Shown: piece after piece, positions 25,306 through 34,400 of the stretch | Layout of the letters: the number at the start of each line of letters is the position of its first letter | Position numbering within the stretch: the first letter of the stretch is position 1 | Assembly (NCBI GenBank): GCA_002345565.1 | Contig: DDVS01000002.1 | Span: forward strand, 1-64,000 | DNA length: 64,000 bases | Origin: Flavobacteriales bacterium UBA2306 | GTDB taxonomy: Bacteria; Bacteroidota; Bacteroidia; Flavobacteriales; Weeksellaceae | Direction of reading: 5' to 3' | The notes under the pieces: model-generated | Databases searched by the model: none | Seen by the model: the letters and a program-made list of their open reading frames with translations, nothing else | Told to the model about the DNA's origin: nothing | Translations under genes and position numbers: made by a program

Positions 25306-25338
25306 CCCCCGCTGCGCAAAGTCTCCCGACTTTGAGCA
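25306..25338. repeat. REP palindrome, left flank of the RAYT gene
   Basis: CCCCCGCTGCGCAAAGTC followed by TCCC and GACTTTGAGCA. CAAAGTC and GACTTTG form a hairpin. It is the inverted copy of 26021-26053 and overlaps the longest possible start of the leftward HEPN-like gene. Confidence 0.8.
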
Positions 25339-25409
25339 ATAAAATATGACCAAAATTTCTTAATTTTAATTTTCGTTCCAAAAGATAGCTTTTGGGAAAA
25401 TAAGAAAAT

Positions 25410-26015
25410 ATGAAAGAAGGCTATACCACAAAAGATCAGGAAAAACCACATTTTATTACATGTAGCGTAGTAGATTGGATAGATGTTTTTACCAGAAAAG
25501 TGTATAGAGATATTGTAATTTCTTCTTTAGAATATTGCATCAAAGAAAAAGGGATGATACTGTTTGGCTACGTTATAATGAGCAACCATATTCATTTAAT
25601 TGTTCAATCTAAACAGGGTAAACTATCAGACTTGCTAAGAGATTTTAAAAAATTTACTTCCACAAATATTCTTGAAGCAATGCAGACAGTACCAGAAAGC
25701 CGCAGAGAGTGGATGCTTGATTTATTTAAAAAAGCAACAGAAAGCCACACACGAAATAAAAATTATCAGTTTTGGCAATATGGAAACCATGCTGAAGAAA
25801 TTTTTACTCTTCATTTTATGTGGGATAAATTAAATTATATCCATCTAAATCCGGTAAGAGCTGGTATTGTAAAAAAAGCACAGCATTCTATATATTCATC
25901 AGCAAGTAATTATGTAAACGGCAAAGGATTATTAGAAATTGAATTGGCAGACAATCCTATAATTGATGTAACAAAAAAGAACGAGTTTTGGCAATACAAT
26001 AATTATGATGAGTAA
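25410..26015 (+). CDS. REP-associated tyrosine transposase (RAYT, Y1/HUH family)
   Basis: 201 residues. The HUH motif is present (MSNHIHLIVQ, H60 and H62), and the probable catalytic Tyr143 is in LNYIHLNPVRAG. This is the single-strand-cutting Y1 fold of the IS200-like superfamily, in the domesticated RAYT form. It lies between two inverted REP copies (25306-25338 and 26021-26053) that match more REPs at 26477-26553. RAYTs recognise and cut REP hairpins, and the matched flanks show which repeat family this enzyme serves. Confidence 0.9.
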   Translation: MKEGYTTKDQEKPHFITCSVVDWIDVFTRKVYRDIVISSLEYCIKEKGMILFGYVIMSNHIHLIVQSKQGKLSDLLRDFKKFTSTNILEAMQTVPESRREWMLDLFKKATESHTRNKNYQFWQYGNHAEEIFTLHFMWDKLNYIHLNPVRAGIVKKAQHSIYSSASNYVNGKGLLEIELADNPIIDVTKKNEFWQYNNYDE

Positions 26016-26020
26016 TTGTA

Positions 26021-26053
26021 TGCTCAAAGTCAGGAGACTTTGCGCAGCGGGGA
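26021..26053. repeat. REP palindrome, right flank of the RAYT gene
   Basis: TGCTCAAAGTCAGGAGACTT followed by TGCGCAGCGGGG. It is the reverse complement of the left flank with one mismatch in the core, so the RAYT sits in a REP-gene-REP cassette. Confidence 0.85.
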
Positions 26054-26088
26054 TGAACTTTTCTTTGAAACTTTAAAATAATAATATT

Positions 26089-26439
26089 ATGAATTTTTCA
26101 CTGTATTTTAAAATATTTTCTTACATACCAACTGTCAATTTATTCTCTCTACTTTTACTGATTTTGCACGCGTATTTTTTACATGGACATATGCCTACTT
26201 ATTCTAATCCCGACCCCAATGAACTGGGTTTTACATATTTATTTTTTATAATAATTACAATGTTTTTAATGTTTTCTTTTTTCATTTATCCTATTTTAAT
26301 TACAATGGTAATTTTTAAAAAGTACTTAAAAACAAAAACAATATTTATTCATGTTATAATATATGGAGCAAGCGTAGTTTTACTATTAGCACTTTACAGA
26401 TTGAAGAGTCTTGGTTTAGGCGATTGGATTGCAGACTAG
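26089..26439 (+). CDS. small integral membrane protein, unknown function
   Basis: 116 residues with three hydrophobic segments (VNLFSLLLLILHAYFL; YLFFIIITMFLMFSFFIYPILI; FIHVIIYGASVVLLLALY), so almost all membrane. No signal-peptide cut and no known motif. It begins 36 nt after the right REP and is probably monocistronic. Family not recognised. Confidence 0.5.
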   Translation: MNFSLYFKIFSYIPTVNLFSLLLLILHAYFLHGHMPTYSNPDPNELGFTYLFFIIITMFLMFSFFIYPILITMVIFKKYLKTKTIFIHVIIYGASVVLLLALYRLKSLGLGDWIAD

Positions 26440-26476
26440 AATATTAATCTTATACGATTTGGGATTGACTACCTAC

Positions 26477-26506
26477 CCGCTACGCAAAGTCTGTGACTTT
26501 GAGCGG
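26477..26506. repeat. REP copy (single hairpin)
   Basis: CCGCTACGCAAAGTC, then TGT, then GACTTTGAGCGG. It belongs to the same family as the RAYT flanks, with two differences in the outer stem. Confidence 0.75.
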
Positions 26507-26520
26507 ATAAAAATAAAAAC

Positions 26521-26553
26521 CCCCCGCTGCGCAAAGTCTTTGCGCAGCGGGGG
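26521..26553. repeat. REP-derived perfect palindrome
   Basis: CCCCCGCTGCGCAAA, loop GTC, then TTTGCGCAGCGGGGG (15-bp perfect arms). It appears to be a symmetrical version, as if two left halves of the REP were joined head to head. Confidence 0.8.
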
Positions 26554-26554
26554 A

Positions 26555-26623
26555 GACGCTCGCACCAGCACGAGGGAATTTTGCAAATAGATATTAATAG
26601 ATAAAACTCGTGGGCACGAGCGA
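26555..26623. mobile_element. fragment of the 14176-14382 MITE-like element
   Basis: It shares TTTTGCAAAT, a degenerate ATTAATA stretch and GTGGGCACGAGCGA-like sequence with the right third of the MITE-like element, and is joined directly to the REP palindrome. The two inverted ends are shortened, so it is a decayed or internally deleted copy. Confidence 0.5.
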
Positions 26624-26656
26624 CTTCTGACTTCCAACTTTATTTTCAACAAAAAA

Positions 26657-26674
26657 CCCCTCATTACAGAGGGG
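26657..26674 (-). terminator. terminator of the four-gene leftward module
   Basis: CCCCTC, ATTACA, GAGGGG. Read leftward it ends in six T (26651-26656 on the plus strand are A). It lies 12 nt beyond the last stop codon of the module. Confidence 0.85.
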
Positions 26675-26686
26675 CATACGGATCGT

Positions 26687-26878
26687 TTATTTACGATGCC
26701 GCTGTTTAAATAAGATGATAAGATGTTTTAAAAGTAAGGTGGCAATGTAACTGGATAATCCCCCTATGCTGGCTAATACAATGGTTTTGATGAGGTCTTT
26801 GTGCTCAATATCAATAAAGATGGTGAGAAGGCTTCCAAATACAGTACTAACCTTTGTTGAATAATCTTGATGATTCAT
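26687..26878 (-). CDS. 63-residue membrane protein, holin-like by size and position
   Basis: Two hydrophobic stretches (about residues 8-25 and 31-56: IKTIVLASIGGLSSYIATLLL) end in a basic tail (FKQRHRK). Last gene of a compact leftward set with a DUF5675 protein. Its small size, two membrane spans and charged tail recall phage holins, but no family was recognised and the role is inference. Confidence 0.5.
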   Translation of the reverse strand: MNHQDYSTKVSTVFGSLLTIFIDIEHKDLIKTIVLASIGGLSSYIATLLLKHLIILFKQRHRK

Positions 26879-26923
26879 AATTGGAAAATTATATTAGAAT
26901 CAGCCCCACGCCGTATACCAATC

Positions 26924-27136
26924 CTAATCATCGCGATGGATGGCTGTCTGGCTGATGGCAGACGCTATACCTCCCGCCACCGTGAGGTAGCCTGCAATGC
27001 TAACGACCACCGCAGGCAACACTACGGGTGCTGTGGCAATTACACCACTTAATGCTGTGAGCAGTAGCCCTGCATTTCTTATCATCTTAAAGAACCGGGG
27101 CGTAGGCGCCTTAATTCTTTTATAAACATTATTCAT
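26924..27136 (-). CDS. 70-residue Gly/Ala-rich membrane protein
   Basis: A basic N-terminus (NNVYKRIKAPTPRFFKMIRN) is followed by one long hydrophobic Gly/Ala/Val-rich segment that could span the membrane once or twice (AGLLLTALSGVIATAPVV, VVVSIAGYLTVAGGIAS). Its start overlaps the stop of the DUF5675 gene by 4 nt, indicating coupled translation. I associate such proteins with the same module in other flavobacteria (memory). Function unknown. Confidence 0.55.
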   Translation of the reverse strand: MNNVYKRIKAPTPRFFKMIRNAGLLLTALSGVIATAPVVLPAVVVSIAGYLTVAGGIASAISQTAIHRDD

Positions 27137-27537
27137 AATTGTTGTTTTAAAATGGTTAATTCTACTGTAAATCCTTTTTCCAGGTAATGAAAAACGAATG
27201 ATTTCAAACGTTCAAAGGCGATGCGGGATTGATTGCCTTTTCCTTCTCCGGTTAACACGCTAACAGGAGCAATACATCCATTCAGTTCTTGCATGGCATC
27301 ATTGGCAGGATGCAGCAGAATGAGATCTCTGTTCCGGACATTCATAACTTCAAGATGCCATTTGAATTTGGCGCTGTAGCGTTTCCGAATCCGGTATTGT
27401 CCTTCCGGAATACACGAGATCCGCCTTTGGTTATTATGCCACGGGAGTTCTATGGTCTTGCATAGTTCTTTGCCCTCATAACATAGCACGCCATTGGTAC
27501 CATAAGTAAAATACTGTCTTGTTAGGATCAACTTCAT
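27133..27537 (-). CDS. DUF5675 family protein
   Basis: 134 residues, no signal peptide. DUF5675-like features are an opening MKLILTRQYFTYGTNGVLCYEG, CKTIELPW, CIPEGQYRIRKRYS and LILLHPANDAMQELNGCI. The H-P-A-N-D ... GCI pairing is reminiscent of the His and Cys of L,D-transpeptidase-like folds (inference; not established for this family). DUF5675 genes are often found in phage-like islands. It sits 2 nt after the 250-residue gene and overlaps the next gene by 4 nt. Confidence 0.65.
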   Translation of the reverse strand: MKLILTRQYFTYGTNGVLCYEGKELCKTIELPWHNNQRRISCIPEGQYRIRKRYSAKFKWHLEVMNVRNRDLILLHPANDAMQELNGCIAPVSVLTGEGKGNQSRIAFERLKSFVFHYLEKGFTVELTILKQQL

Positions 27538-27539
27538 AG

Positions 27540-28292
27540 CTAGCCGATGACATCAATGATTTGTAAAGCATTGAAAGCACCGTTTTTGAGGGGATAATTG
27601 ATCTCATTCACCTGCTGGTAAAACTCGATGCCCAACGCTAAAAATAGCGGATGTGTAGAGTCGGCAGGTAGCTGCAGATCAATAGCAATGGCATTGCCTG
27701 CGATAGGGCTCAATTCAAGGGTATCACTACTTCCGATAACCGAATCATAGATTTCTTTTTCGAAGTCAATCGACATCGCTGCGGCAGTAAGTCGGTAATG
27801 GGTACTCCCTGCCGGAGCACCGATCATCGAGCTCGCTTCAAAGGGTTCGAAAAGCACACCCGCTTCGCCTGTCGCTCTGTCCAGTGTTTTTTCCCAACTC
27901 GCAAAAAGCGTGTTGCTAAGTTTGCCATTAGCGTTAAAATCAAAACCGATAAGTAGCTCTGCTTCGCCGTCAATGACGTTTCTTAATCCCCGCGGATTGA
28001 TACGGTCTAGCTGAATCACTTTCAGCATTTCTTTCGTCAGGCGGCTCACCATCCTGCTGTCGTTGATATTCTGCAATAGACCGCGAATGGATTTTCGCAA
28101 GACTTTGCCGGCTTTGCCGGCACGGCCAAATTCTGCGCCGTTTTCACGCGTCCGTTGGAAAGCGGGATCGGTGCGGATACGCTCGGGCGATATGCCACCT
28201 TTTTCTCTTGCCAGATAACCGTCTTTGGATTTATAGAAGGTAATGCCACCTATGGTGCCATCCAGTCTGATAATACTTTTTTGTTTTGCCAT
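27540..28292 (-). CDS. uncharacterised 250-residue protein, first gene of a phage-like module
   Basis: No signal peptide. A basic N-terminal third (GTIGGITFYKSKDGYLAREK ... AFQRTRENGAEFGRAGKAGK) is followed by a more beta-rich part. I recall the same protein next to DUF5675 and two tiny membrane proteins in other Chryseobacterium-type genomes, but no function. The opening Gly-rich strand plus the basic helix could bind nucleic acid or form a capsid- or tail-like subunit; neither is shown. ATG 28292 is the only good start. Confidence 0.55.
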   Translation of the reverse strand: MAKQKSIIRLDGTIGGITFYKSKDGYLAREKGGISPERIRTDPAFQRTRENGAEFGRAGKAGKVLRKSIRGLLQNINDSRMVSRLTKEMLKVIQLDRINPRGLRNVIDGEAELLIGFDFNANGKLSNTLFASWEKTLDRATGEAGVLFEPFEASSMIGAPAGSTHYRLTAAAMSIDFEKEIYDSVIGSSDTLELSPIAGNAIAIDLQLPADSTHPLFLALGIEFYQQVNEINYPLKNGAFNALQIIDVIG

Positions 28293-28470
28293 TGTTTTAA
28301 AATGTTTAATTAATAATGGAGTGAATTACACGCGATCATTCTCTTTGTTGCAACATGGGTCAAATGATTTCTGATGCAAATGTTAGCTTATTCAATGACA
28401 TGGCAATCATCCCCGCGGTCCATATGTCCTATCAAGGCACAGATGTCTCAAAGAGTCACCAAAGACCTTA

Positions 28471-28478
28471 TAAATTTG
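28471..28478 (+). promoter_or_regulatory. -7 box (TAAATTTG) for the gene at 28532
   Basis: TAAATTTG matches TAnnTTTG 53 bp before the ATG. The region 28293-28470 between this and the divergent module contains only this recognisable signal. Confidence 0.5.
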
Positions 28479-28531
28479 CGTAACTTGCAGCATAGAGTAT
28501 AGATAAAGCCTACCAAAGGCATAGATAGTGT

Positions 28532-28735
28532 ATGAAAAAAAGTATGAACAGGGTCTGCATTTATCCGAAGGATATTCAGCTGATAACCGGTAAAAGTTAT
28601 CGCCAGAGTACCAGATTGATGCAGAAGATCAGAAAAGATCTTGGAAAATCACCCAACGAATTTCTGACCATTGAGGAGTTTTGCGACTACTCAGGAATCA
28701 GATACGACCAGCTTTCACATCTCATAATAGGATAG
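28532..28735 (+). CDS. small putative DNA-binding protein
   Basis: 67 residues: RVCIYPKDIQLITGKSYRQS, then TRLMQKIRKDLGKSPNEF, then LTIEEFCDYSGIRYDQL. This is a conserved small flavobacterial protein with the look of an excisionase or MerR-like helix-turn-helix (helix, turn, helix, then a second short helix). It is divergent from the four-gene module and could be its regulator (inference from position). Confidence 0.55.
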   Translation: MKKSMNRVCIYPKDIQLITGKSYRQSTRLMQKIRKDLGKSPNEFLTIEEFCDYSGIRYDQLSHLIIG

Positions 28736-28800
28736 AAGCTCATCAGGATACAAGGCATCCTGTTTTTCTATGCACGCCTTTAACTGGTTCAAATTCTGAT

Positions 28801-28816
28801 ACACACACACACACAC
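28801..28816. repeat. (AC)8 microsatellite
   Basis: Eight AC units in the non-coding stretch 28736-28994, which otherwise holds no gene, terminator or repeat I can identify. The tract could slip during replication but lies too far from any promoter to suggest phase variation. Confidence 0.7.
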
Positions 28817-28994
28817 CTACAAAAAAACGCTACTCAAACCCATACAACATAAAATGCATCCTTATACAACCTTATCAACAGGGTTTAAATCCTTTTCTTG
28901 AGTCCGCCGATGACTTATATTGCTGACTGATGGATAATGAGTTATATGCAAATTAAAATCCAATACCAGGATTTTTTTTGTCATAATTATTGAG

Positions 28995-29002
28995 TAATTT
29001 TG
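28995..29002 (+). promoter_or_regulatory. -7 box (TAATTTTG) for the first T9SS type B gene
   Basis: TAATTTTG fits TAnnTTTG and ends 18 bp before the ATG at 29020. Confidence 0.5.
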
Positions 29003-29019
29003 CAGTCCGATTTTGAGAA

Positions 29020-31368
29020 ATGAAACCAATTAATGTTTACACCCTGCTGAATAAGTGTGTTATAATGCTGTTTTTAATGTTCTGTTGGGGCATGATCCCG
29101 GCACAGTTTATCACTGTTGATAATACATCTTACACCCCACAACAATTGGTGGAAAAATTTATTGGAACCAATAATTCTAGTTGTGTTGCCATTTCTAATG
29201 TGACTGTTTCCGGAGGTAACCTTGGAGGCAGCGATTCTAGTTATGGCTATTTCCAGAACGGCTCTCAGCTTGGGATGAATGAAGGAATAATTCTCTCCAC
29301 CGGAACGGTGCTTGCCGCACCAGGCCCCAAGAAAAGAACCATACAAAGTGCCACCGCTAACGGCTGGGCAGGAGATCCGGATTTGGCAAGCGTAGTGGGA
29401 ATTCCTATTTCCGAATTTGCTAATGCCACTATCCTGGAGTTTGATTTTACCGCTACACTCAGCAATAAAGTGAGTTTTCGGTATCTTTTCCTTTCAGAAG
29501 AGTATCATCCGGGAAATTATGACTATAGTGATGCATTTGCTTTTCTTATTAAAAAGACAGGAAGTACAGATCCTTATACCAACATCGCCGTTGTTTCAGG
29601 AACAAATACCCCGGTTTCTACCACCACGATTAATGATAGAGAAAATTCTAAATATTTTGATGGATTTATCGGGTATTATAGCAATACCAATGGAACCAAT
29701 GATAGCGCAACCAATTTTAACGGACAAACAAAAATCTTAACGGCTATTGCCAATGTAGAAGCCGGAGTTAATTACCACATCAAGCTCGTAATTGCAGACG
29801 AGGGTAGAAATGCCAATTCGCAATATGATTCTGCTGTATTCCTGGAGGCGGGAAGTTTTACCGGCAATATCAATCTTTTACCACATCTTGATACAGATGA
29901 TGCTGCCGTTATCTGCAAAGGAAATGCTGTAAGATTAGAGCCTAAAAATCCTGCTGATATTAACGATTCTGCAGCAAAATATTTTTGGACAGAAGCCAAT
30001 TCTCCAAATATTATTTTATCTAATAACTCATATTATGATACCAATGTTCCCGGTGATTACAGACTCCGTGTGGAGTTGAGCAGCGGCTGTACACTGGAAG
30101 GAAATGTCAAATTAGAAAATGCGCCTGTCCCGGTTGTAGATAGTACGCCAATTATGGTTTGCGACAGTGATTTTGATGGGAAGTATACCGCAGTTTTATC
30201 GGAATATAATGCCAGAATTTTGACTAATTTTTCAAGAGATTTCAGCATTAATTACTATACGGCGACGGGAACACTCATTGATCCGGATCAGAAATTTGAA
30301 TTGACCCAGAATCCACAAATTATCAATGTTAGCATTGGTGCATTAAGCTGTACGCCAGAGGTTTATCCTGTTCGGTTTTATCACGGAGCAAAATTATCAA
30401 TGACAGATAATTTGTCTTTTGATGTGTGTGATAGTGACCGTAATAATACTGAGCGAAAAGATTTGGCAGATTATTTAACCCAAATAACATCAGAAACAGG
30501 CTATACTGCCACTTATTTTGATAAAGAAGCCGATGCAAAAAAAGGAGGAAACTCCACCATTGGCAGTTCACAAAACATTACATCTGACAAAAGTTTTTAT
30601 ATAAGAATAGAAAAAAGTGGAGCCTGTGCTAATTATGTGAAAATCAATTTGAGATTTAAGCAGCCAAGAAAATCCAGCTTGTTACCAGAAGAACCAATAA
30701 TGATTTGTAAAGCGGCTACCACAAACCTACAGGTTGAAACCGGATTCGATTATTATGAATGGAGTACAGGAGTCAAAGGTCAGTTTGCCAACGAAATTAC
30801 CAACGTGCCGGCAGGAAATTACTGGGTCAAATTAACCTCTAACGGTTGCGTTTATCAGCAATATGTCCAAGTAAAAGAAGCAGAAAACCCGATTATTGAT
30901 AACGTGCTGATACAAGGCTCTACAATAACTATCCAGGTTTCCGGAGGGACAAAACCCTACCAATATGCTTTGGATAATGGTAATTATCAAAGTTCTAATG
31001 TTTTCAATAATGTAACTTTAGGAAATCATACGGTTTACGTGCAAGGTAAAGATGGATGCGCCATTGTTAGTCAAAATTTTTCGCTCATTAATACTCAGAA
31101 TGTCATCACGCCTAACCAAGATGGCGCTAATGATGTTATTGATTATTCATCTTTATCAACAAAATTAGACCCTCGGTTAGAGATTTATGACAGAAACGGC
31201 GTTTTGATCTTCAAAGGAAATAGCAATAATCAGTTTATCTGGGATGGTAAACAAAATGGCAGAGTTCTCCCTACGGCTTCTTATTGGTATATTTTGGAAT
31301 GGAATGAGGCAGGAAACCCAGAAAGAACCAGAATCACAGGCTGGATACTTCTCAAAAACAGAAGTTAA
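29020..31368 (+). CDS. choice-of-anchor L / T9SS type B sorting-domain surface protein
   Basis: 782 residues. The signal peptide ends near MIPA with Gln next. The N-terminal choice-of-anchor L domain is at about residues 40-285 (LVEKFIGTNNSSCVAISNV ... GIILSTGTV ... FRYLFLSEEY). Repeats of a VCDSD-x-D-G type follow, then the type B (gliding-motility-associated) C-terminal domain (ITPNQDGANDVIDY ... LEIYDRNGVLIFKG ... ILEWNEAG ... GWILLKN). It is exported by T9SS and attached or released at the surface, likely an adhesin. Its C-terminus closely parallels the next gene, so the two are paralogous. Confidence 0.85.
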   Translation: MKPINVYTLLNKCVIMLFLMFCWGMIPAQFITVDNTSYTPQQLVEKFIGTNNSSCVAISNVTVSGGNLGGSDSSYGYFQNGSQLGMNEGIILSTGTVLAAPGPKKRTIQSATANGWAGDPDLASVVGIPISEFANATILEFDFTATLSNKVSFRYLFLSEEYHPGNYDYSDAFAFLIKKTGSTDPYTNIAVVSGTNTPVSTTTINDRENSKYFDGFIGYYSNTNGTNDSATNFNGQTKILTAIANVEAGVNYHIKLVIADEGRNANSQYDSAVFLEAGSFTGNINLLPHLDTDDAAVICKGNAVRLEPKNPADINDSAAKYFWTEANSPNIILSNNSYYDTNVPGDYRLRVELSSGCTLEGNVKLENAPVPVVDSTPIMVCDSDFDGKYTAVLSEYNARILTNFSRDFSINYYTATGTLIDPDQKFELTQNPQIINVSIGALSCTPEVYPVRFYHGAKLSMTDNLSFDVCDSDRNNTERKDLADYLTQITSETGYTATYFDKEADAKKGGNSTIGSSQNITSDKSFYIRIEKSGACANYVKINLRFKQPRKSSLLPEEPIMICKAATTNLQVETGFDYYEWSTGVKGQFANEITNVPAGNYWVKLTSNGCVYQQYVQVKEAENPIIDNVLIQGSTITIQVSGGTKPYQYALDNGNYQSSNVFNNVTLGNHTVYVQGKDGCAIVSQNFSLINTQNVITPNQDGANDVIDYSSLSTKLDPRLEIYDRNGVLIFKGNSNNQFIWDGKQNGRVLPTASYWYILEWNEAGNPERTRITGWILLKNRS

Positions 31369-31398
31369 TTAAAATAGAGGCAATAAAATCCTTTTTTC

Positions 31399-31406
31399 TA
31401 CATTTG
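31399..31406 (+). promoter_or_regulatory. -7 box (TACATTTG) for the second T9SS type B gene
   Basis: TACATTTG lies 24 bp before ATG 31431, so the paralogue can be transcribed separately although the two genes are only 62 bp apart. Confidence 0.5.
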
Positions 31407-31430
31407 TAACAATATGATATTGTTATAAAA

Positions 31431-34400
31431 ATGAAGAAAAGTTTACAAATTTTATTAGTTTTAATTTTTTCTATAAAATCTTTTGCGCAGCTAGACAGGG
31501 AGCACTGGTTTGCACCGATGTTTGACGGACAAAGTAATCATGCCGACTATGAGCAGGTTTTGCATCTCTCTACCAATGAAACGACGCCATTTCTGGTTTC
31601 TATTTATAGTAACAATACACTGCTACAGCAGCTAAGCATTAGCAAAGGCGCTCCCGGCATCATAGATATTAACAGAGACGATATTATTGCAGATTCTAAC
31701 AGAGATCTTAATACAGTAGGCAGAAGAGGACTTTATATAAAAGGCGAGAAACCTTTTTTTGCCAATCTTCGGTTTGGGGTTCAAAATCATGCCGAGATTA
31801 TCACTTCCAAAGGGACGGCCGGGATCGGGAAAGATTTCTACACCGTAATGGCTCCCAATTTACAAAATACAAGCAACCTGGGATCTTCTGTAAGTGTCTT
31901 GGCAACCGAAAATAATACCAACGTTACTATTAATAATTTCAAAAAAACCATCAGCTTTAATAATTATGGTGCCACAGCAGGGTTCTCTTTTACACTCAAC
32001 AAAGGAGAATCTTTTATTGTAGATGTAAGATCTACAAATGCCAATAACAGAGATGGTTTTATTGGCGCTAAAATTACTTCGGACAAACCTATTTCCATTT
32101 CAAACGGAAATTTTAACGGACAATATGCGACCACAGCTACTAATGCAGGATCAGATATTTTAATGGATCAATCTGTGCCTGTAGATAAATTAGGAAACGA
32201 ATTTGTCATTGTAAAAGGCTATGGTTTAATAGGGAATAAAATGGAAGGTGCGATTGTCGTAGCTACAGAAAAAAATACTTCTATCTATCTCAATGATGAT
32301 AATACACCCATTGCAGTATTAGCCAATGAAGGCGATTATTTCAAAATAGAAGAAACTGAATACCAAGACCGTGGAAATAGTCATTATAATCTCCATGTAA
32401 GCACAGATAAAAACGTATATGTATATCAATTACTTGGCGGTGTAGAAACAAGTTCTGCTCCATTGGCAACCGGTGGTATGAATTATATCCCGCCGCTCAA
32501 TTGTTATTTGCCAAGAAAAATTGATGAAATAAGTTATATCAACAAAATTGAAGCTTCCGATGCGGACGATAGATTTGTCACCAAACTTAATATTATCACA
32601 GAAAAAGATGCGACAATCAAAGTTAATGGAATAGTTCCGGATGCTAAATATGGACCTTATGATGTGTCTAATATTGTAGCTAACCAAAAATGGGTCACTT
32701 ATTCTATTCCTAATGTTAAAGGCAATATTACTGTAGAGTCTAACAAAGCGGTAACAGCAGGAATTGCCAGTGGAAATAATGCTTTTGGTTATGGTGGTTA
32801 TTTTGCGGGCTTTTCATCTATACCATTAATTCTCAAAACATTAGGTGAGTGTTTGCCAGGTGTTAAATTGGAGGTAACCCAAGGGTTTGATATGTATCAA
32901 TGGGAAATTAAGAACGCTGCCGGTGTTTTTGTAAATGCGCCTGTATATTCCGGCTTAGATCCTGCTACAAATCTGCCCTATAATAATAACGACTATACAT
33001 TTTATCCGCCACAGGCTGGCATTTATCGGGTAAGAATAAAACAAGGTTCTTGTCCGGAAATTATCACAGCAGAATATAAATTTTATAACTGTACCACTTA
33101 TACTAACGCAAATTATGAAACTTGTACAACTCAAAATGTAGTACCGGTTTTCAGTTTAAGTTCGCAATCTGTTAATCCACCTACTGTTAAAATAGAGGAG
33201 CAGCCATCTAACGGGACGGTGGTGGTTAATAATGATGGAAGCATTACTTATACTGCAAATTCTACCTTTGCGGGGATTGATAAATTCAAATATTCTTATT
33301 GCGGCAACAATCCGCTTCCGGACTGCGAAGTGGCTCAGGCTACTATCACAATCAATCAGATTATTGCTCAAAATGCTTTGCTGAAAGAGTGCTCTTCCAC
33401 CAGCTCTGCCATGTATAATCTTAGTCTTGCCAATGTAACATCAAATTCTGTTACCAAAGCCTATTACACATCCAAAAATGGAGCAGAAAATGAAATTGCA
33501 GCCGAGAAAATTAATAACTATACTGCTTATTCATCGCAGGATACCACTGTTTTTGTAAGGCTGGAAAACGCTAAACATTGTATCTCCATCAAACAGATAG
33601 AGCTTCGCCATAATCCCAATCCTGTTGTAACGGAAAATCTATACACAAAAGTACATTGCGATGAAGATGATGGCATTGTAGATGGTAATTATATTGTCGA
33701 TCTTAATGATATAACACCCGTTATTCTTGCCAATTCTTCTGCATTCTCTGTAAAATATTATGATACAAAAGTAAAAGCAGACGCAGGTGGTAGCAATAAT
33801 ATCACCGCAAGCTATCCATTTACCACATCCACAAATAAAATCTGGATTCGTGTAGAATCTACTGAAGCTTGTTTCACAGTAAAAGAAATAACACTTGCTA
33901 TTGGCGCAAAAATCACTTTACTTTCTAATAGTGTAACAGAAAGCGTGTGCGACAATGATCTGGATGGTAAATTGTTAGTAGAAAATCTTTCCAGCACATA
34001 CAGGTCCTATTTTACTAATGATACCACAGCAACCATCAAATTTTATATCAAAAAAGCAGATGCTCAGAATAATGCTTCTAATAATATAGATGAGCTTAAT
34101 GTTAGCAATCAATCCACTCTGTATGCTCATATTTCTAGCCCTAAAAGCTGTGCAGATGTTGCAGAATTAATTCTTAAAATAAAAGTTCCGCAAAAATCTT
34201 CTGTTTTAGCAGATAAAACCATTTGTCCTTCCGATGTTACCTATCTGGATGCCGGTTCTGGTTTCAAATCCTATGAATGGTACAAAGAAGATGAGCCTTC
34301 AAAAATAATTGGAAATCAAGAAATAATTGAAGATCTTCCCGTAGGGAAATATTTTGTTGTTTTAACTGGTTTTGCGCCTAACGACTGCCCGTTTAAACAA

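Noticed and set aside
28801..28816. Phase-variable switch at the (AC)8 tract
   Set aside because: The tract is outside coding sequence and about 180 bp from the nearest promoter box, so slippage has no evident target.
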